Source of the DNA: an uncultured Clostridia bacterium
Lineage (GTDB): Bacteria; Bacillota; Clostridia; Christensenellales; Maliibacteriaceae
Direction: 5' to 3'
Assembly: GCA_934613185.1 (NCBI GenBank)
Contig: CAKTSO010000046.1
Coordinates: 1-12,364, forward strand
Length of the DNA: 12,364 bases
Notes under the pieces: generated by a model
Databases searched by the model: none
The model's input: only the letters and a program-made list of their open reading frames with translations
What the model was told of the DNA's origin: nothing
Translations under genes and position numbers: made by a program
In this document: in pieces, positions 1 to 6,258 of the stretch
How the letters are laid out: each line of letters begins with the position of its first letter
Position numbering within the stretch: the stretch's first letter is position 1

Positions 1-317
1 ACTATAAACAGGTCGGCGAGGGCTACGAAGACCGCGAGCGCTTCCGCATCATGCAGCAGGTCGGCATGGAAAAACGCCAGATCAAGCGCTGCATCGATGC
101 GCAGATCTTGACCGTCTTCTTCCTGCCGCTCATCGTCGCGGCAGTGCATGTGGCGTTCGACTTCCGATTGATGGAGCTGCTTTTGTCGCTGTTCGGGATC
201 GGGACGTCGCCGGTGACGCTCGCCTGTACGCTCGCCGCATTCGCCGTGTTCGCGCTGCTCTATGCGGGCGTGTATAAGCTCACGGCGCGGACGTACAACA
301 AGATCGTCGCGTCGTGA
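1..317 (+). CDS. ABC transporter permease, FtsX/BceB type (C-terminal end only)
   Basis: The reading frame is open from the left edge (codons begin at base 3) and stops at TGA 315-317, so only about 104 C-terminal residues are present and the start lies outside the window. The motif YKQVGEGYEDRERF followed by IMQQVGM and then hydrophobic helices is typical of the last cytoplasmic loop and final membrane segments of BceB-like permeases in the FtsX superfamily. That family works with an ATPase in peptide-antibiotic sensing and detoxification or in lipid/lipoprotein handling. Three hydrophobic stretches are visible: around LTVFFLPLIVAAVHVAF, a short one around LLLSLFGIG, and ACTLAAFAVFALLYAGVY. 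The end, LTARTYNKIV, also fits the family. Which substrate or resistance it serves cannot be told without the upstream ATPase and two-component genes. Confidence 0.8.
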   Translation, partial: YKQVGEGYEDRERFRIMQQVGMEKRQIKRCIDAQILTVFFLPLIVAAVHVAFDFRLMELLLSLFGIGTSPVTLACTLAAFAVFALLYAGVYKLTARTYNKIVAS

Positions 318-354
318 CGATAAAAACGGAATTTCTTTCCAGATTAAAAGCAAA

Positions 355-382
355 AAACCGCCGTGCGTCAGCATGGCGGTTT
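355..382. terminator. Bidirectional intrinsic terminator between convergent genes
   Basis: An AAACCGCC / GGCGGTTT stem (355-362 with 375-382) continues through a G-T, T-A, G-C and C-G pair to a GTCA tetraloop at 367-370. It sits between the permease stop (317) and the minus-strand stop (388). The A run 352-357 gives a clean U tract on the minus strand. The plus strand has only a broken T-rich tail (TTTGCGTTTT), so termination is probably stronger for the minus-strand operon. Confidence 0.8.
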
Positions 383-387
383 GCGTT

Positions 388-615
388 TTACTTCTTCGGG
401 CACTTCGGGCACTTCCAACCTTTCGGGCGTTTGCCGCCGACGTAGGGCAGGAGCGCGTCGGAACAATGAGTCGTAACGTATAAGTCAGGGTCACGATCGG
501 GCGGAAGCTCTTCTTCCGGCGCGATATCTGAAACGGTTTCTCTCCATTCATCAAGCAGGCGCAGCCGCTCGGCTTCCAATTCCGGCGGCGGAGTGATTGC
601 CTTTTTTCGGATCAT
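388..615 (-). CDS. Small Cys-containing hypothetical protein (75 aa)
   Basis: I do not recognise a family. The chosen ATG (613-615) encodes MIRKKAITPPPELE and is preceded by GAGG nine bases upstream; that SD overlaps the stop codon of the upstream HD gene, leaving an 11-nt gap. The frame stays open upstream, but that extension is Arg-rich and overlaps the HD gene, so it was rejected. The protein is hydrophilic, with a helical acidic first half (residues 12-36). The C-terminus carries H50-C51 and the knuckle C69-P-K-C72, which together could bind one metal ion. There is no signal peptide or membrane segment. It is the last gene of a three-gene minus-strand unit and ends at the shared terminator. 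Likely a real cytosolic protein of unknown role. Confidence 0.6.
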   Translation of the reverse strand: MIRKKAITPPPELEAERLRLLDEWRETVSDIAPEEELPPDRDPDLYVTTHCSDALLPYVGGKRPKGWKCPKCPKK

Positions 616-626
616 GGCAAAACGCC

Positions 627-1238
627 TCAGCCTTCCGCCAGCCAGCCGCGGGAAACGGCGTCGTCGATTGCGCCGAACATGAAATCTTTTAAATCGGGCA
701 GCGCTTCCCACACGGGCGCCATGCGCTTTAATACCTGTGATTTTTTGACGTCGCCGAGCCGCCAGGTGTGGCCATATGTAGCAAGATTATTCAAAAACGG
801 CTGGATGCGGTCGGCCGCGTTGGCAAGGCGCGACTCGGTCGTCTCCATTTCGTCGAACTCCTTCCAAAGACGATAGAATTCCTCGCCCTGCGCTTTTGGC
901 AGCATGGCGAATAATTTTCGCGCGGCGGCCTCCTCGCGCTCCAGTTTATCCTCATAGCCTTTTTCGTCATAGGCAAACGTGTCGCCCGCATAGATTTCGA
1001 CCAGATCGTGAACGCAGGCCATCGAAAGCGCGTGTCCCATGTCGAATTTTTGTTTCATATGCGGCGCGAGCGTCAGAATCGTCAGCGCCAGATGCCAGGA
1101 ATGCTCCGCGTCGTTTTCGCGGCGGGAATAGTCGGCGAGCATCGTGCGCCGAAGAATCGATTTCATCTTGTCGCATTCCAGAAGAAAAGAAAGCTCGCCG
1201 TCGATCGCGGCGTCGTTCGCGTGATAAATTTCGCTCAT
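627..1238 (-). CDS. HD-domain phosphohydrolase, YfbR/HDDC2-like (5'-deoxynucleotidase family)
   Basis: This 203-residue protein shows the complete metal-binding HD signature. H46 lies in RRENDAEHSWH, H77-D78 in ACVHDLVEIYAGDT, and D143 in NAADRIQPF. That wording and length match the HD_3 group (E. coli YfbR, eukaryotic HDDC2), whose studied members remove the 5'-phosphate from deoxyribonucleoside monophosphates with a divalent metal. Substrate here is inferred from the family only. The ATG at 1238 is chosen because AAAGGAG stands eight bases upstream; a longer open frame to 1310 would add an Arg-rich extension inside the preceding gene. The start overlaps the stop of the upstream membrane-protein gene as ATGA (1235-1238), which suggests translational coupling. 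A role in nucleotide-pool housekeeping is the simplest reading. Confidence 0.88.
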   Translation of the reverse strand: MSEIYHANDAAIDGELSFLLECDKMKSILRRTMLADYSRRENDAEHSWHLALTILTLAPHMKQKFDMGHALSMACVHDLVEIYAGDTFAYDEKGYEDKLEREEAAARKLFAMLPKAQGEEFYRLWKEFDEMETTESRLANAADRIQPFLNNLATYGHTWRLGDVKKSQVLKRMAPVWEALPDLKDFMFGAIDDAVSRGWLAEG

Positions 1239-1459
1239 TGTTCGTCTCCTTTGGAAGGATCGTCGGTATGGTCTTTTGCGTTTTCCCGCGCGCGGCGGTT
1301 CGTCAGCCATTCAAACAGCGCCAGCGCCGCGCCGGGCGCGCAGAAGATCACCGCGTAAAGCGAAAGATCCGTGCGTTTTGCCGCGATGCAGTAAAAAAAG
1401 ACGCCGACGCCGAGCGCGAAGAAGACAAGCGCAAGGATTGCAAGAATGCGTTTTTTCAT
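1235..1459 (-). CDS. Small two-TM membrane protein (74 aa)
   Basis: Hypothetical protein. It starts at the ATG at 1457-1459, with GGAGA about ten bases upstream. It encodes MKKRILAILALVFFALGVGVFFY, a first membrane helix with a positively charged N-terminus, then a second hydrophobic segment (LYAVIFCAPGAALALFEW), then a basic stretch NRRAR and a charged, acidic tail ending KGDEQ. The N-in pattern of lysines and the basic tail predict both ends in the cytosol. It is the first gene of the minus-strand unit and overlaps the HD-domain gene by four bases (ATGA). No family was recognised; small proteins of this topology are common in Clostridia and function cannot be assigned. Confidence 0.65.
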   Translation of the reverse strand: MKKRILAILALVFFALGVGVFFYCIAAKRTDLSLYAVIFCAPGAALALFEWLTNRRARENAKDHTDDPSKGDEQ

Positions 1460-1537
1460 GAGAAGATCGTCTCCGCAAAAAATAAAGTGCGATTTTGGAC
1501 TTTGCCTGCCGAACGGACGCGAACGCGCCTGCGCGGC

Positions 1538-1566
1538 GTGCAAAATCGGTGAAAATAGTGTATCAT
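1538..1566 (+). promoter_or_regulatory. Candidate promoter for the metallophosphoesterase gene
   Basis: GTGCAA (1538-1543), a 17-nt spacer and TATCAT (1561-1566) lie 38 nt before the chosen ATG. The -35 element is weak. The arrangement is nearly repeated before the zinc-ribbon gene (6192-6220), and both copies share GAAAATrGTGTAT over the -10 region, which strengthens the call. Confidence 0.5.
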
Positions 1567-1603
1567 CAAATCCGGCGGATTGTCAAAAGAAGGAGGCATG
1601 CGC

Positions 1604-2467
1604 ATGATCTGGCTTTTTGTCGTGCCGGGCGGATTGCTCGCCGCGGGACTGATCTTTCTTTTCCTGCACAACACGTCGTTCGAGACGGAACGACTGACGA
1701 TCGAAAGCGAGAACGTGATGCGGGATTTTACCGTCGTGCAGCTTTCCGACCTGCACGGGCGGCGCTACAAAAAAAGCATCGAAAAGGCCGTGCGGGCGCT
1801 CTCGCCCGAATTGATCGTCCTGACGGGCGACATGTTCGCCGAGCCGGGCGAAAAAGACGAAGAAAAAAAGCGGGAGGCGACGCTGCGGCTTTTTTCGGAG
1901 CTTTCTCAAATCGCGCCCTGCTACGCGATCTTCGGCAACCATGAACATCGTCTGGACGATCTTCCCGCCCTCGCGCACGACATGCGCGCCTGCGGCGTGC
2001 ATCTATTGTCCAACGACGTGCATCTATTCTTGTGCCGCGGGCAGCGCGTCGCCATCGCGGGGTTGGACGCGGCGGCCGGGCGGCAGGGCACGTTCCACAC
2101 CGCCGCGGCGGGGGAGACGCAGCAGGCGGTGCTCGAGCGGCTCGGGACCGTCGGCGCGGACGCGCTTAAAATCGTGCTCGATCATTACCCCGAGAATTTT
2201 GCATTGCAAAAGGAAATGTCGTATAATCACCTTGCCTTCGATGTGATGTTCGCGGGTCACGCGCACGGCGGGCAGGTTCGGCTGCCGGGCGTCGGCGGGC
2301 TGTACGCGCCGGGGCAGGGGACGCTCCCGAAATTTACGTCGGGCGTTTACGGCGAAAAGCCGCCGTATCTCGTCGTCAGCCGCGGACTCGGCGGGCATGC
2401 GTATCTTCCGCGCGTGGGCAACCGCGCGCAGATCGTGGCGCTGACGATCACGCCGAAGAAATCGTGA
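1604..2467 (+). CDS. Membrane-anchored metallophosphoesterase, YkuE/YaeI-like
   Basis: A 287-residue calcineurin-like phosphoesterase with every block of the family's dinuclear metal site. These are D49-x-H51 in LSDLHG, G75-D76 in VLTGDMF, G111-N-H-E in FGNHEHR, H194 in LDHYPENF, and G218-H-A-H-G-G-Q at 218-224, followed by the LPGVGGLYAPGQ block typical of the YkuE/YaeI group. Residues 2-21 form one N-terminal hydrophobic helix, so the catalytic domain is probably held on the outer face of the membrane. YaeI homologues act on lipid-linked phosphates such as UDP-diacylglucosamine-type substrates; the substrate here is not known. The ATG at 1604 was chosen because AGGAGG (1591-1596) sits seven bases away; an in-frame ATG at 1598 is too close. 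A lipoprotein gene follows after 53 nt, probably in the same transcript. Confidence 0.9.
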   Translation: MIWLFVVPGGLLAAGLIFLFLHNTSFETERLTIESENVMRDFTVVQLSDLHGRRYKKSIEKAVRALSPELIVLTGDMFAEPGEKDEEKKREATLRLFSELSQIAPCYAIFGNHEHRLDDLPALAHDMRACGVHLLSNDVHLFLCRGQRVAIAGLDAAAGRQGTFHTAAAGETQQAVLERLGTVGADALKIVLDHYPENFALQKEMSYNHLAFDVMFAGHAHGGQVRLPGVGGLYAPGQGTLPKFTSGVYGEKPPYLVVSRGLGGHAYLPRVGNRAQIVALTITPKKS

Positions 2468-2520
2468 CAAACGAAGAATCGTCGATTCCCAAACATGAAA
2501 TACAGAAAGGAAGTTTGAAG

Positions 2521-3099
2521 ATGAAACATATCGCAAAAACCATGCTGACCGTTCTTTTGGCTGCGGCGCTGATGCTGTCGATGCTCGCGTGCACCGAGGA
2601 TAAACCTGCGGAGAACACCGCGACGCCCGCGCCGACGGCAAGCGAAGCGGCGGCGCCGTCCCCGAGCGAGAGCGAAGAGCCGACCGCGTCCCCGTCCGAG
2701 GAGGCGGAGCCGTCCGAAGAAGAAGGCTTCACTTATGAAAGCGAGCTTTACGGCTTCACCGTGACCATGCCCGAATCCTGGCGCGACACGGTCGAGATCG
2801 TCGAGGAGGACGCGCAGGTCAGCTTTTGCAGCAAGGCCAACCGCCATCTGAACTACGGCGACGTCGAATATGACGCGGGCGTGCTGTTCACCGTTCTCGT
2901 CCCCGAGGACGACATGAAGGACGGCGACGGCTACGTCTTCCCGAACTATGAGGTCATCGGCCAGATCAACGGCGCGGATCTTCTCGTGGTCTACCCGACG
3001 GACGTGCAGTTCAACACCGACGACCAGGCCGCGCAGGAGGAGTACCGGACGATGGAGAAGGACGTCGCCGACGTCGTCTCCGGCATCAGCTTCGGCTGA
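2521..3099 (+). CDS. Putative lipoprotein with acidic Pro/Ser/Glu linker
   Basis: The 192-residue product begins MKHIAKTMLTVLLAA, a classic lipoprotein signal peptide with probable lipidated cysteine C24 (SMLAC; the -3 residue is Met, slightly off the usual Leu). Residues about 25-69 form a low-complexity linker rich in Pro, Ser, Ala, Thr and Glu. The rest is a compact domain starting YESELYGFTVTMPESW, a pattern seen in many secreted Clostridial proteins of PsbP-like or otherwise undefined fold. No catalytic motif is visible. AAAGGAAG stands about eight bases before the ATG; the frame is open from 2464, but the upstream part has no signal peptide or SD. The gene lies downstream of the metallophosphoesterase and ends before a strong hairpin at 3136-3172. 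Likely cell-surface protein, function unknown. Confidence 0.8.
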   Translation: MKHIAKTMLTVLLAAALMLSMLACTEDKPAENTATPAPTASEAAAPSPSESEEPTASPSEEAEPSEEEGFTYESELYGFTVTMPESWRDTVEIVEEDAQVSFCSKANRHLNYGDVEYDAGVLFTVLVPEDDMKDGDGYVFPNYEVIGQINGADLLVVYPTDVQFNTDDQAAQEEYRTMEKDVADVVSGISFG

Positions 3100-3135
3100 T
3101 CGCGTGACGGCATAATTGCACAGACACGACTTTTT

Positions 3136-3177
3136 TCGCCTCTTTCGTTCATAGATTGAACGGGGGAGGCGATTTTT
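3136..3177. terminator. Strong terminator-like hairpin overlapping the next gene's SD
   Basis: A 16-bp stem (3136-3151 with 3157-3172) includes three G-U pairs in the middle and has a five-base loop. It is followed by TTTTT (3173-3177) and preceded by TTTTTT (3131-3136), so it could stop transcription in both directions. The 3' arm contains GGGGGAGG (3162-3169), the only SD for the lipoprotein starting at 3179, and the U tract touches its start codon. Confidence 0.75.
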
Positions 3178-3178
3178 G

Positions 3179-3586
3179 ATGCGAAAAAACAGATGTGCGG
3201 CGTTTTTATTGATCGCAGTTTTGTTCTTGTGCGGCTGCGGCGGGCGGGAGCCCGTGATCTACGCGCCGGACGCGCAGATTTGCGCGGGCGAGGAGTACGA
3301 TGAACTGGACGGCGTGGCCGCGCTCGACGAGATCGACGGAGATTTGACAAAGCAGGTGCGCCTCGTCCGCGGCGACCTGGACACCGACCGCCCGGGACGT
3401 GCGCGCCTGACGTATGAGGTGACCAACAGCCGCGGCTTTACCGCCCGCGCATCGCGCACGATCCGCGTCCTGCCGCGAAACCCGCGCTTTGTGCGCGCAT
3501 GGCTCGTCATCGGCGGCGCGGCGCTTGTCGCGGTTTTATGCTGCTTTGCGGCGCTTTGGACGGGTCGAGGCACAAAACGACGGTAA
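3179..3586 (+). CDS. Lipoprotein with DUF5011-like Ig domain and C-terminal TM helix
   Basis: A 135-residue protein. Residues 1-20 are a signal peptide ending LFLCGC, with C20 (or less likely C18) as the lipid-bearing cysteine. Residues about 29-98 match the bacterial Ig-like pattern of DUF5011 and related surface domains: G..YDEL..V.ALDEIDGDLT, then RGDLDTDRPGRARLTYEVTNSRGFTA and a final RTIRVLP strand. Such modules usually occur as repeats in large adhesins or glycan-binding proteins; here there is just one. Residues 107-127 are a strong membrane helix followed by a basic tail (GRGTKRR). The Ig domain therefore seems attached at both ends, a less common design. The ATG at 3179 is fixed by the signal peptide. 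Its SD lies in the arm of a terminator-like stem, so expression may be low or controlled. Confidence 0.8.
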   Translation: MRKNRCAAFLLIAVLFLCGCGGREPVIYAPDAQICAGEEYDELDGVAALDEIDGDLTKQVRLVRGDLDTDRPGRARLTYEVTNSRGFTARASRTIRVLPRNPRFVRAWLVIGGAALVAVLCCFAALWTGRGTKRR

Positions 3587-3607
3587 TATGCGGCGATAAA
3601 ACAAAAC

Positions 3608-3633
3608 GTGCGCATTTTGTGTGCGCACAAAAT
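3608..3633. promoter_or_regulatory. Overlapping double dyad upstream of the Lrp-family gene
   Basis: Two inverted repeats overlap: GTGCGCA (3608-3614) with TGCGCAC (3622-3628), and ATTTTGTG (3614-3621) with CACAAAAT (3626-3633). Neither is followed by a U tract on the plus strand. They end five bases before the -35 of the Lrp-family gene, so an operator, possibly autoregulatory, is a fair guess. Binding protein unknown. Confidence 0.4.
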
Positions 3634-3637
3634 ACCG

Positions 3638-3666
3638 TTGGTATTGTTCGGATTTTGTGTTACAAT
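3638..3666 (+). promoter_or_regulatory. Sigma-A-type promoter for the Lrp/aminotransferase unit
   Basis: TTGGTA (3638-3643), a 17-nt spacer and TACAAT (3661-3666) lie 69 nt before the ATG at 3736. Both hexamers are close to the vegetative consensus, and no terminator lies between this site and the gene. Confidence 0.65.
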
Positions 3667-3735
3667 GAAAGCCACTATCAAAGCGGCGGATCAAAACGCC
3701 CGCGGACGGTAGATGTTTGAAAGGAGATGCAAATC

Positions 3736-4233
3736 ATGGCAACAACCAAACTTGAAATGGACATACTGTCGATCCTGTGCGAAGACGCGCGCATTTCGGC
3801 GGAGAAGATCGCGGCGATGCTCAACGCGGATGAGGAGCAGGTGCGAGCGTGCATCTCCAAGCTGGAAGACGAAAACGTCATCATCAAATACCGCACGCTC
3901 GTCGACTGGGAAAAGGTCGACGACGATAAGGTCGAGGCGTGGATCGAAGTGCGCGTCTCGCCGCAGAAAAACGAGGGCTTCGACGCCATCGCCGAGCGCA
4001 TCACGGGCTATCCCGAAGTGCGCAGCGTGTATCTGATGAGCGGCGGATACGATCTGATGGTCCGCATCGAGGGCAACAATCTGAAAAACGTGGCGATGTT
4101 CGTCGCCCGCCATCTTTCCACGATCGACGGCGTGATTTCCACCGCGACGCACTTCCTTTTGAAGAGCTATAAGCGCGACGGCGTTGTTCTTGTCGATAAA
4201 AAGGGCGACAAGAGACAGGCGGTGACGCTGTGA
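3736..4233 (+). CDS. Lrp/AsnC family transcriptional regulator
   Basis: The 165-residue product has the two family domains. An N-terminal winged helix-turn-helix spans residues about 6-53 (ISAEKIAAML, then EEQVRACISKLEDENVI). A C-terminal RAM ligand-binding and oligomerisation domain follows from about 66 (WIEVRVSP, then SGGYDLMVRIEG, then GVISTATHFLLKSYK). Lrp/AsnC proteins bind amino acids and control amino-acid metabolism genes, often including their own neighbours. The ATG at 3736 has AAAGGAG (3720-3726) nine bases upstream; an in-frame ATG at 3727 abuts the SD and is rejected. The stop overlaps the start of the aminotransferase gene (GTGA), so the two are translated together. The enzyme is a likely clue to the ligand or target, but that is inference. 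The dyad at 3608-3633 is a candidate autoregulatory site. Confidence 0.92.
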   Translation: MATTKLEMDILSILCEDARISAEKIAAMLNADEEQVRACISKLEDENVIIKYRTLVDWEKVDDDKVEAWIEVRVSPQKNEGFDAIAERITGYPEVRSVYLMSGGYDLMVRIEGNNLKNVAMFVARHLSTIDGVISTATHFLLKSYKRDGVVLVDKKGDKRQAVTL

Positions 4234-5414
4234 ACTACGAAAAAATCCTGTGTCCGCGCGTGGTCGCCATGCCGCCGTCGGGCATCAGAAAATATTTTGA
4301 CATTCTAAGCGAGATGAAGGACGCGATCTCGCTTTCCATTGGCGAACCCGATTTTGACACGCCCTGGCACATCTCCGACGCGGCGATGGCGTACGTCCGC
4401 GACGGCGGGACGCATTATACGCCCAACCGCGGCGCCGTCGCGCTTCGAAAGCAGATCTCGCTTTATATGAGCGCGCGCTTCGGCCTGGACTACGATCCCG
4501 CAAGCCAGATTCTGGTCACGGTCGGCGCGAGCGAGGGCATCGACCTTTCCCTGCGTGCCGTTCTGGAGCAGGGCGACGAGGTCATCATCCCCGACCCGTC
4601 CTACGTTTCCTACATGCCGGTGGTCAACATGTGCGGCGGCGTTGCCGTTCCGCTGGTCACGCGGCAGGAGGACGAGTTCCGCATGCGTGCCGACGCGCTC
4701 GAGGCGGCCATCACGCCGAAAACCAAGGCGGTCATTTTCCCGTATCCGAACAACCCCACGGGCGGCATCATGCCCCGCAAGGATTTGGAAGAAGTGGCGG
4801 CGGTGCTTCGCAAACACGACATCCTCGTCATTTCCGACGAAATCTATTCGGAATTGACCTACGGCGACGAAAGCCACGTCTCCATCGCCTCCATCGACGG
4901 CATGGCCGACCGTACGATCGTCCTGAACGGCTTTTCCAAGTCCTTCGCCATGACCGGCTGGCGCATCGGCTATCTTTGCGGCCCGCACGAACTGGTCGAT
5001 CAGATGGTCAAGATCCATCAGTACACGATGCTCTGCGCGCCTGCGATGGGGCAGGCGGCGGCGCTTGAGGCGCTGTCGAGCGCCATGCAGGACGAATACG
5101 GCGACATTAAGCGCATGAAGACGACCTACGACGTGCGCCGCAGGATGCTTCTTGCGGGCTTTAAATCCATGGGCCTTCCCTGCTTTGAACCAAAAGGCGC
5201 GTTCTACGCCTTCCCCGACATTTCGTCCACGGGGCTTACGAGCGAACAGTTCTGCGACGAGTTCCTGATGCAGGAGCATGTCGCCTGCATCCCCGGCACG
5301 GCGTTCGGCGAGTCGGGCGAAGGGTTCGTCCGCATCAGCTACGCCACCGCCACGCGCGACATCGAGCGCGCGCTGGTGAAGATGGAACGTTTTGTGAATC
5401 AGCACAGAGGGTAA
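4230..5414 (+). CDS. PLP-dependent aminotransferase, class I/II (aspartate aminotransferase fold)
   Basis: A full-length 394-residue fold-type I aminotransferase. Visible residues are the substrate-loop start MPPSGIRKYFD, the GEPDFDTP block, N174-N175 in YPNNPTGG, D203 and Y206 in SDEIYSEL, the Schiff-base lysine K237 in GFSKSFAMTGWR with R245, and the carboxylate-binding arginine R368 in VRISYATA. This is the architecture of the PatA/AspC-like group. The amino-acid substrate cannot be read from the sequence; aromatic, aspartate and branched-chain donors all occur in relatives. The start is GTG at 4230, overlapping the regulator's TGA; no strong SD is visible, so initiation probably depends on coupling to the regulator. 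The MNYEKIL opening is family-typical, supporting this start. A rhomboid gene follows after nine bases. Confidence 0.92.
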   Translation: MNYEKILCPRVVAMPPSGIRKYFDILSEMKDAISLSIGEPDFDTPWHISDAAMAYVRDGGTHYTPNRGAVALRKQISLYMSARFGLDYDPASQILVTVGASEGIDLSLRAVLEQGDEVIIPDPSYVSYMPVVNMCGGVAVPLVTRQEDEFRMRADALEAAITPKTKAVIFPYPNNPTGGIMPRKDLEEVAAVLRKHDILVISDEIYSELTYGDESHVSIASIDGMADRTIVLNGFSKSFAMTGWRIGYLCGPHELVDQMVKIHQYTMLCAPAMGQAAALEALSSAMQDEYGDIKRMKTTYDVRRRMLLAGFKSMGLPCFEPKGAFYAFPDISSTGLTSEQFCDEFLMQEHVACIPGTAFGESGEGFVRISYATATRDIERALVKMERFVNQHRG

Positions 5415-5423
5415 ACAAAAGCG

Positions 5424-6107
5424 ATGAACGAACCGCAGGCGCGCAGACGATTGGAATTCGATCAGACGAAACCGCGCATGACGATCACGATCATCGTCGT
5501 GACCGTTCTTGTCTATGTTCTGGAACTGATCCTCGGCGGCCCGAACGACAACATGGTGCTCGTCGTCCTCGGCGCAAAGGTCAATTCGCTGATCGGGAGG
5601 GGGCAGTACTGGCGGCTTTTGACGCCCGCGCTGCTGCACGCCAATTTGGAACATATCGCGCTCAACATGATCTCCCTGTATCTTTGGGGGCCGAATGTTG
5701 AAATTTTATACGGCAAATGGAAGATGCTCGGCGTCTACGTCTGCGCCGCCGTGATGGGCTCGGCCGCAAGCTATCTTCTGTCGCCGTATCTTTCCGTCGG
5801 CGCGTCGGGCGCGATCTTCGGATTGTTCGGGACGCTTTTGTCCTTCGGACGGGACGAGCCCGATTTCTTCCGCCGCGTGTTCGGCGCGCGCGTGATCCTT
5901 TTGATCGTGCTGAACGTTTTGAACGGATTCGTCAACACGGGCATCGACAACTGGGCGCATCTGGGCGGCCTTCTCGGGGGCTATCTTGCCGCGGAAATGC
6001 TCGGCACGTTCCACCGCAGCCACGGCAAACTTCGATCGTTCGCGGCCGCTGCGGCTTATGCCGTGATCCTCGCGGCGATTTTGATCGCAGGCCCGATTTA
6101 CGGCTGA
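5424..6107 (+). CDS. Rhomboid family intramembrane serine protease
   Basis: The 227-residue protein carries the rhomboid catalytic dyad: S128 in GASGAIFG and H179 in WAHLGGLLGGY. It also has the conserved first-half block RLLTPALLHANLEHIALNM that forms part of the active site. About six membrane helices are visible, from MTITIIVVTVLVYVLEL to a final AAAYAVILAAILIAG, matching the minimal bacterial rhomboid core. These enzymes cut membrane proteins near transmembrane ends; the local substrate is unknown. The start follows the aminotransferase stop by nine bases and its likely SD (GAGGG, 5407-5411) overlaps that gene's 3' end at a slightly long 12-nt spacing. Cotranscription with the regulator and aminotransferase is therefore likely, although no functional link between them is obvious. 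Confidence 0.92.
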   Translation: MNEPQARRRLEFDQTKPRMTITIIVVTVLVYVLELILGGPNDNMVLVVLGAKVNSLIGRGQYWRLLTPALLHANLEHIALNMISLYLWGPNVEILYGKWKMLGVYVCAAVMGSAASYLLSPYLSVGASGAIFGLFGTLLSFGRDEPDFFRRVFGARVILLIVLNVLNGFVNTGIDNWAHLGGLLGGYLAAEMLGTFHRSHGKLRSFAAAAAYAVILAAILIAGPIYG

Positions 6108-6120
6108 ATTGAAAATGGAG

Positions 6121-6158
6121 AAACGCTTTCGGTTTTTTTGATCGGGAGCGTTTTTTTT
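6121..6158 (+). terminator. Intrinsic terminator after the rhomboid gene
   Basis: AAACGCT (6121-6127) pairs with AGCGTTT (6147-6153). The stem extends inward by six more pairs, three of them G-U, to a seven-base loop of mostly T. The T run 6151-6158 supplies the U tract. It ends the Lrp-aminotransferase-rhomboid transcript 13 bases after the stop. Confidence 0.85.
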
Positions 6159-6160
6159 GA

Positions 6161-6189
6161 TTGCAAAAGCTTTAAAATCCGTGTAAGAT
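6161..6189 (+). promoter_or_regulatory. Candidate promoter P1 of the zinc-ribbon gene
   Basis: TTGCAA (6161-6166), a 17-nt spacer and TAAGAT (6184-6189) follow directly after the U tract of the preceding terminator. The hexamers and spacing fit a sigma-A promoter. The predicted start would give a leader of roughly 60 nt. Confidence 0.6.
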
Positions 6190-6191
6190 GC

Positions 6192-6220
6192 GTACAAACG
6201 AAGCGAAAATGGTGTATACT
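6192..6220 (+). promoter_or_regulatory. Candidate promoter P2 of the zinc-ribbon gene
   Basis: GTACAA (6192-6197), a 17-nt spacer and TATACT (6215-6220) end 39 nt before the ATG. The layout and the shared GAAAATrGTGTAT block closely resemble the candidate promoter at 1538-1566, which has almost the same distance to its start codon. Tandem use with P1 is possible. Confidence 0.5.
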
Positions 6221-6258
6221 ACTTTCAATCCAAAAAACGAACAAGGAGGATACCTGCG

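Noticed and set aside
896..1552. Plus-strand Arg-rich open frame opposite the HD-domain gene.
   Set aside because: Composition is typical of a GC-rich antisense frame; the minus-strand HD signature is complete.
4305..5654. Minus-strand open frame of about 449 codons antisense to the aminotransferase and rhomboid genes.
   Set aside because: Same codon-bias shadow: no SD, no recognisable domain, and the plus-strand genes have complete catalytic motifs.
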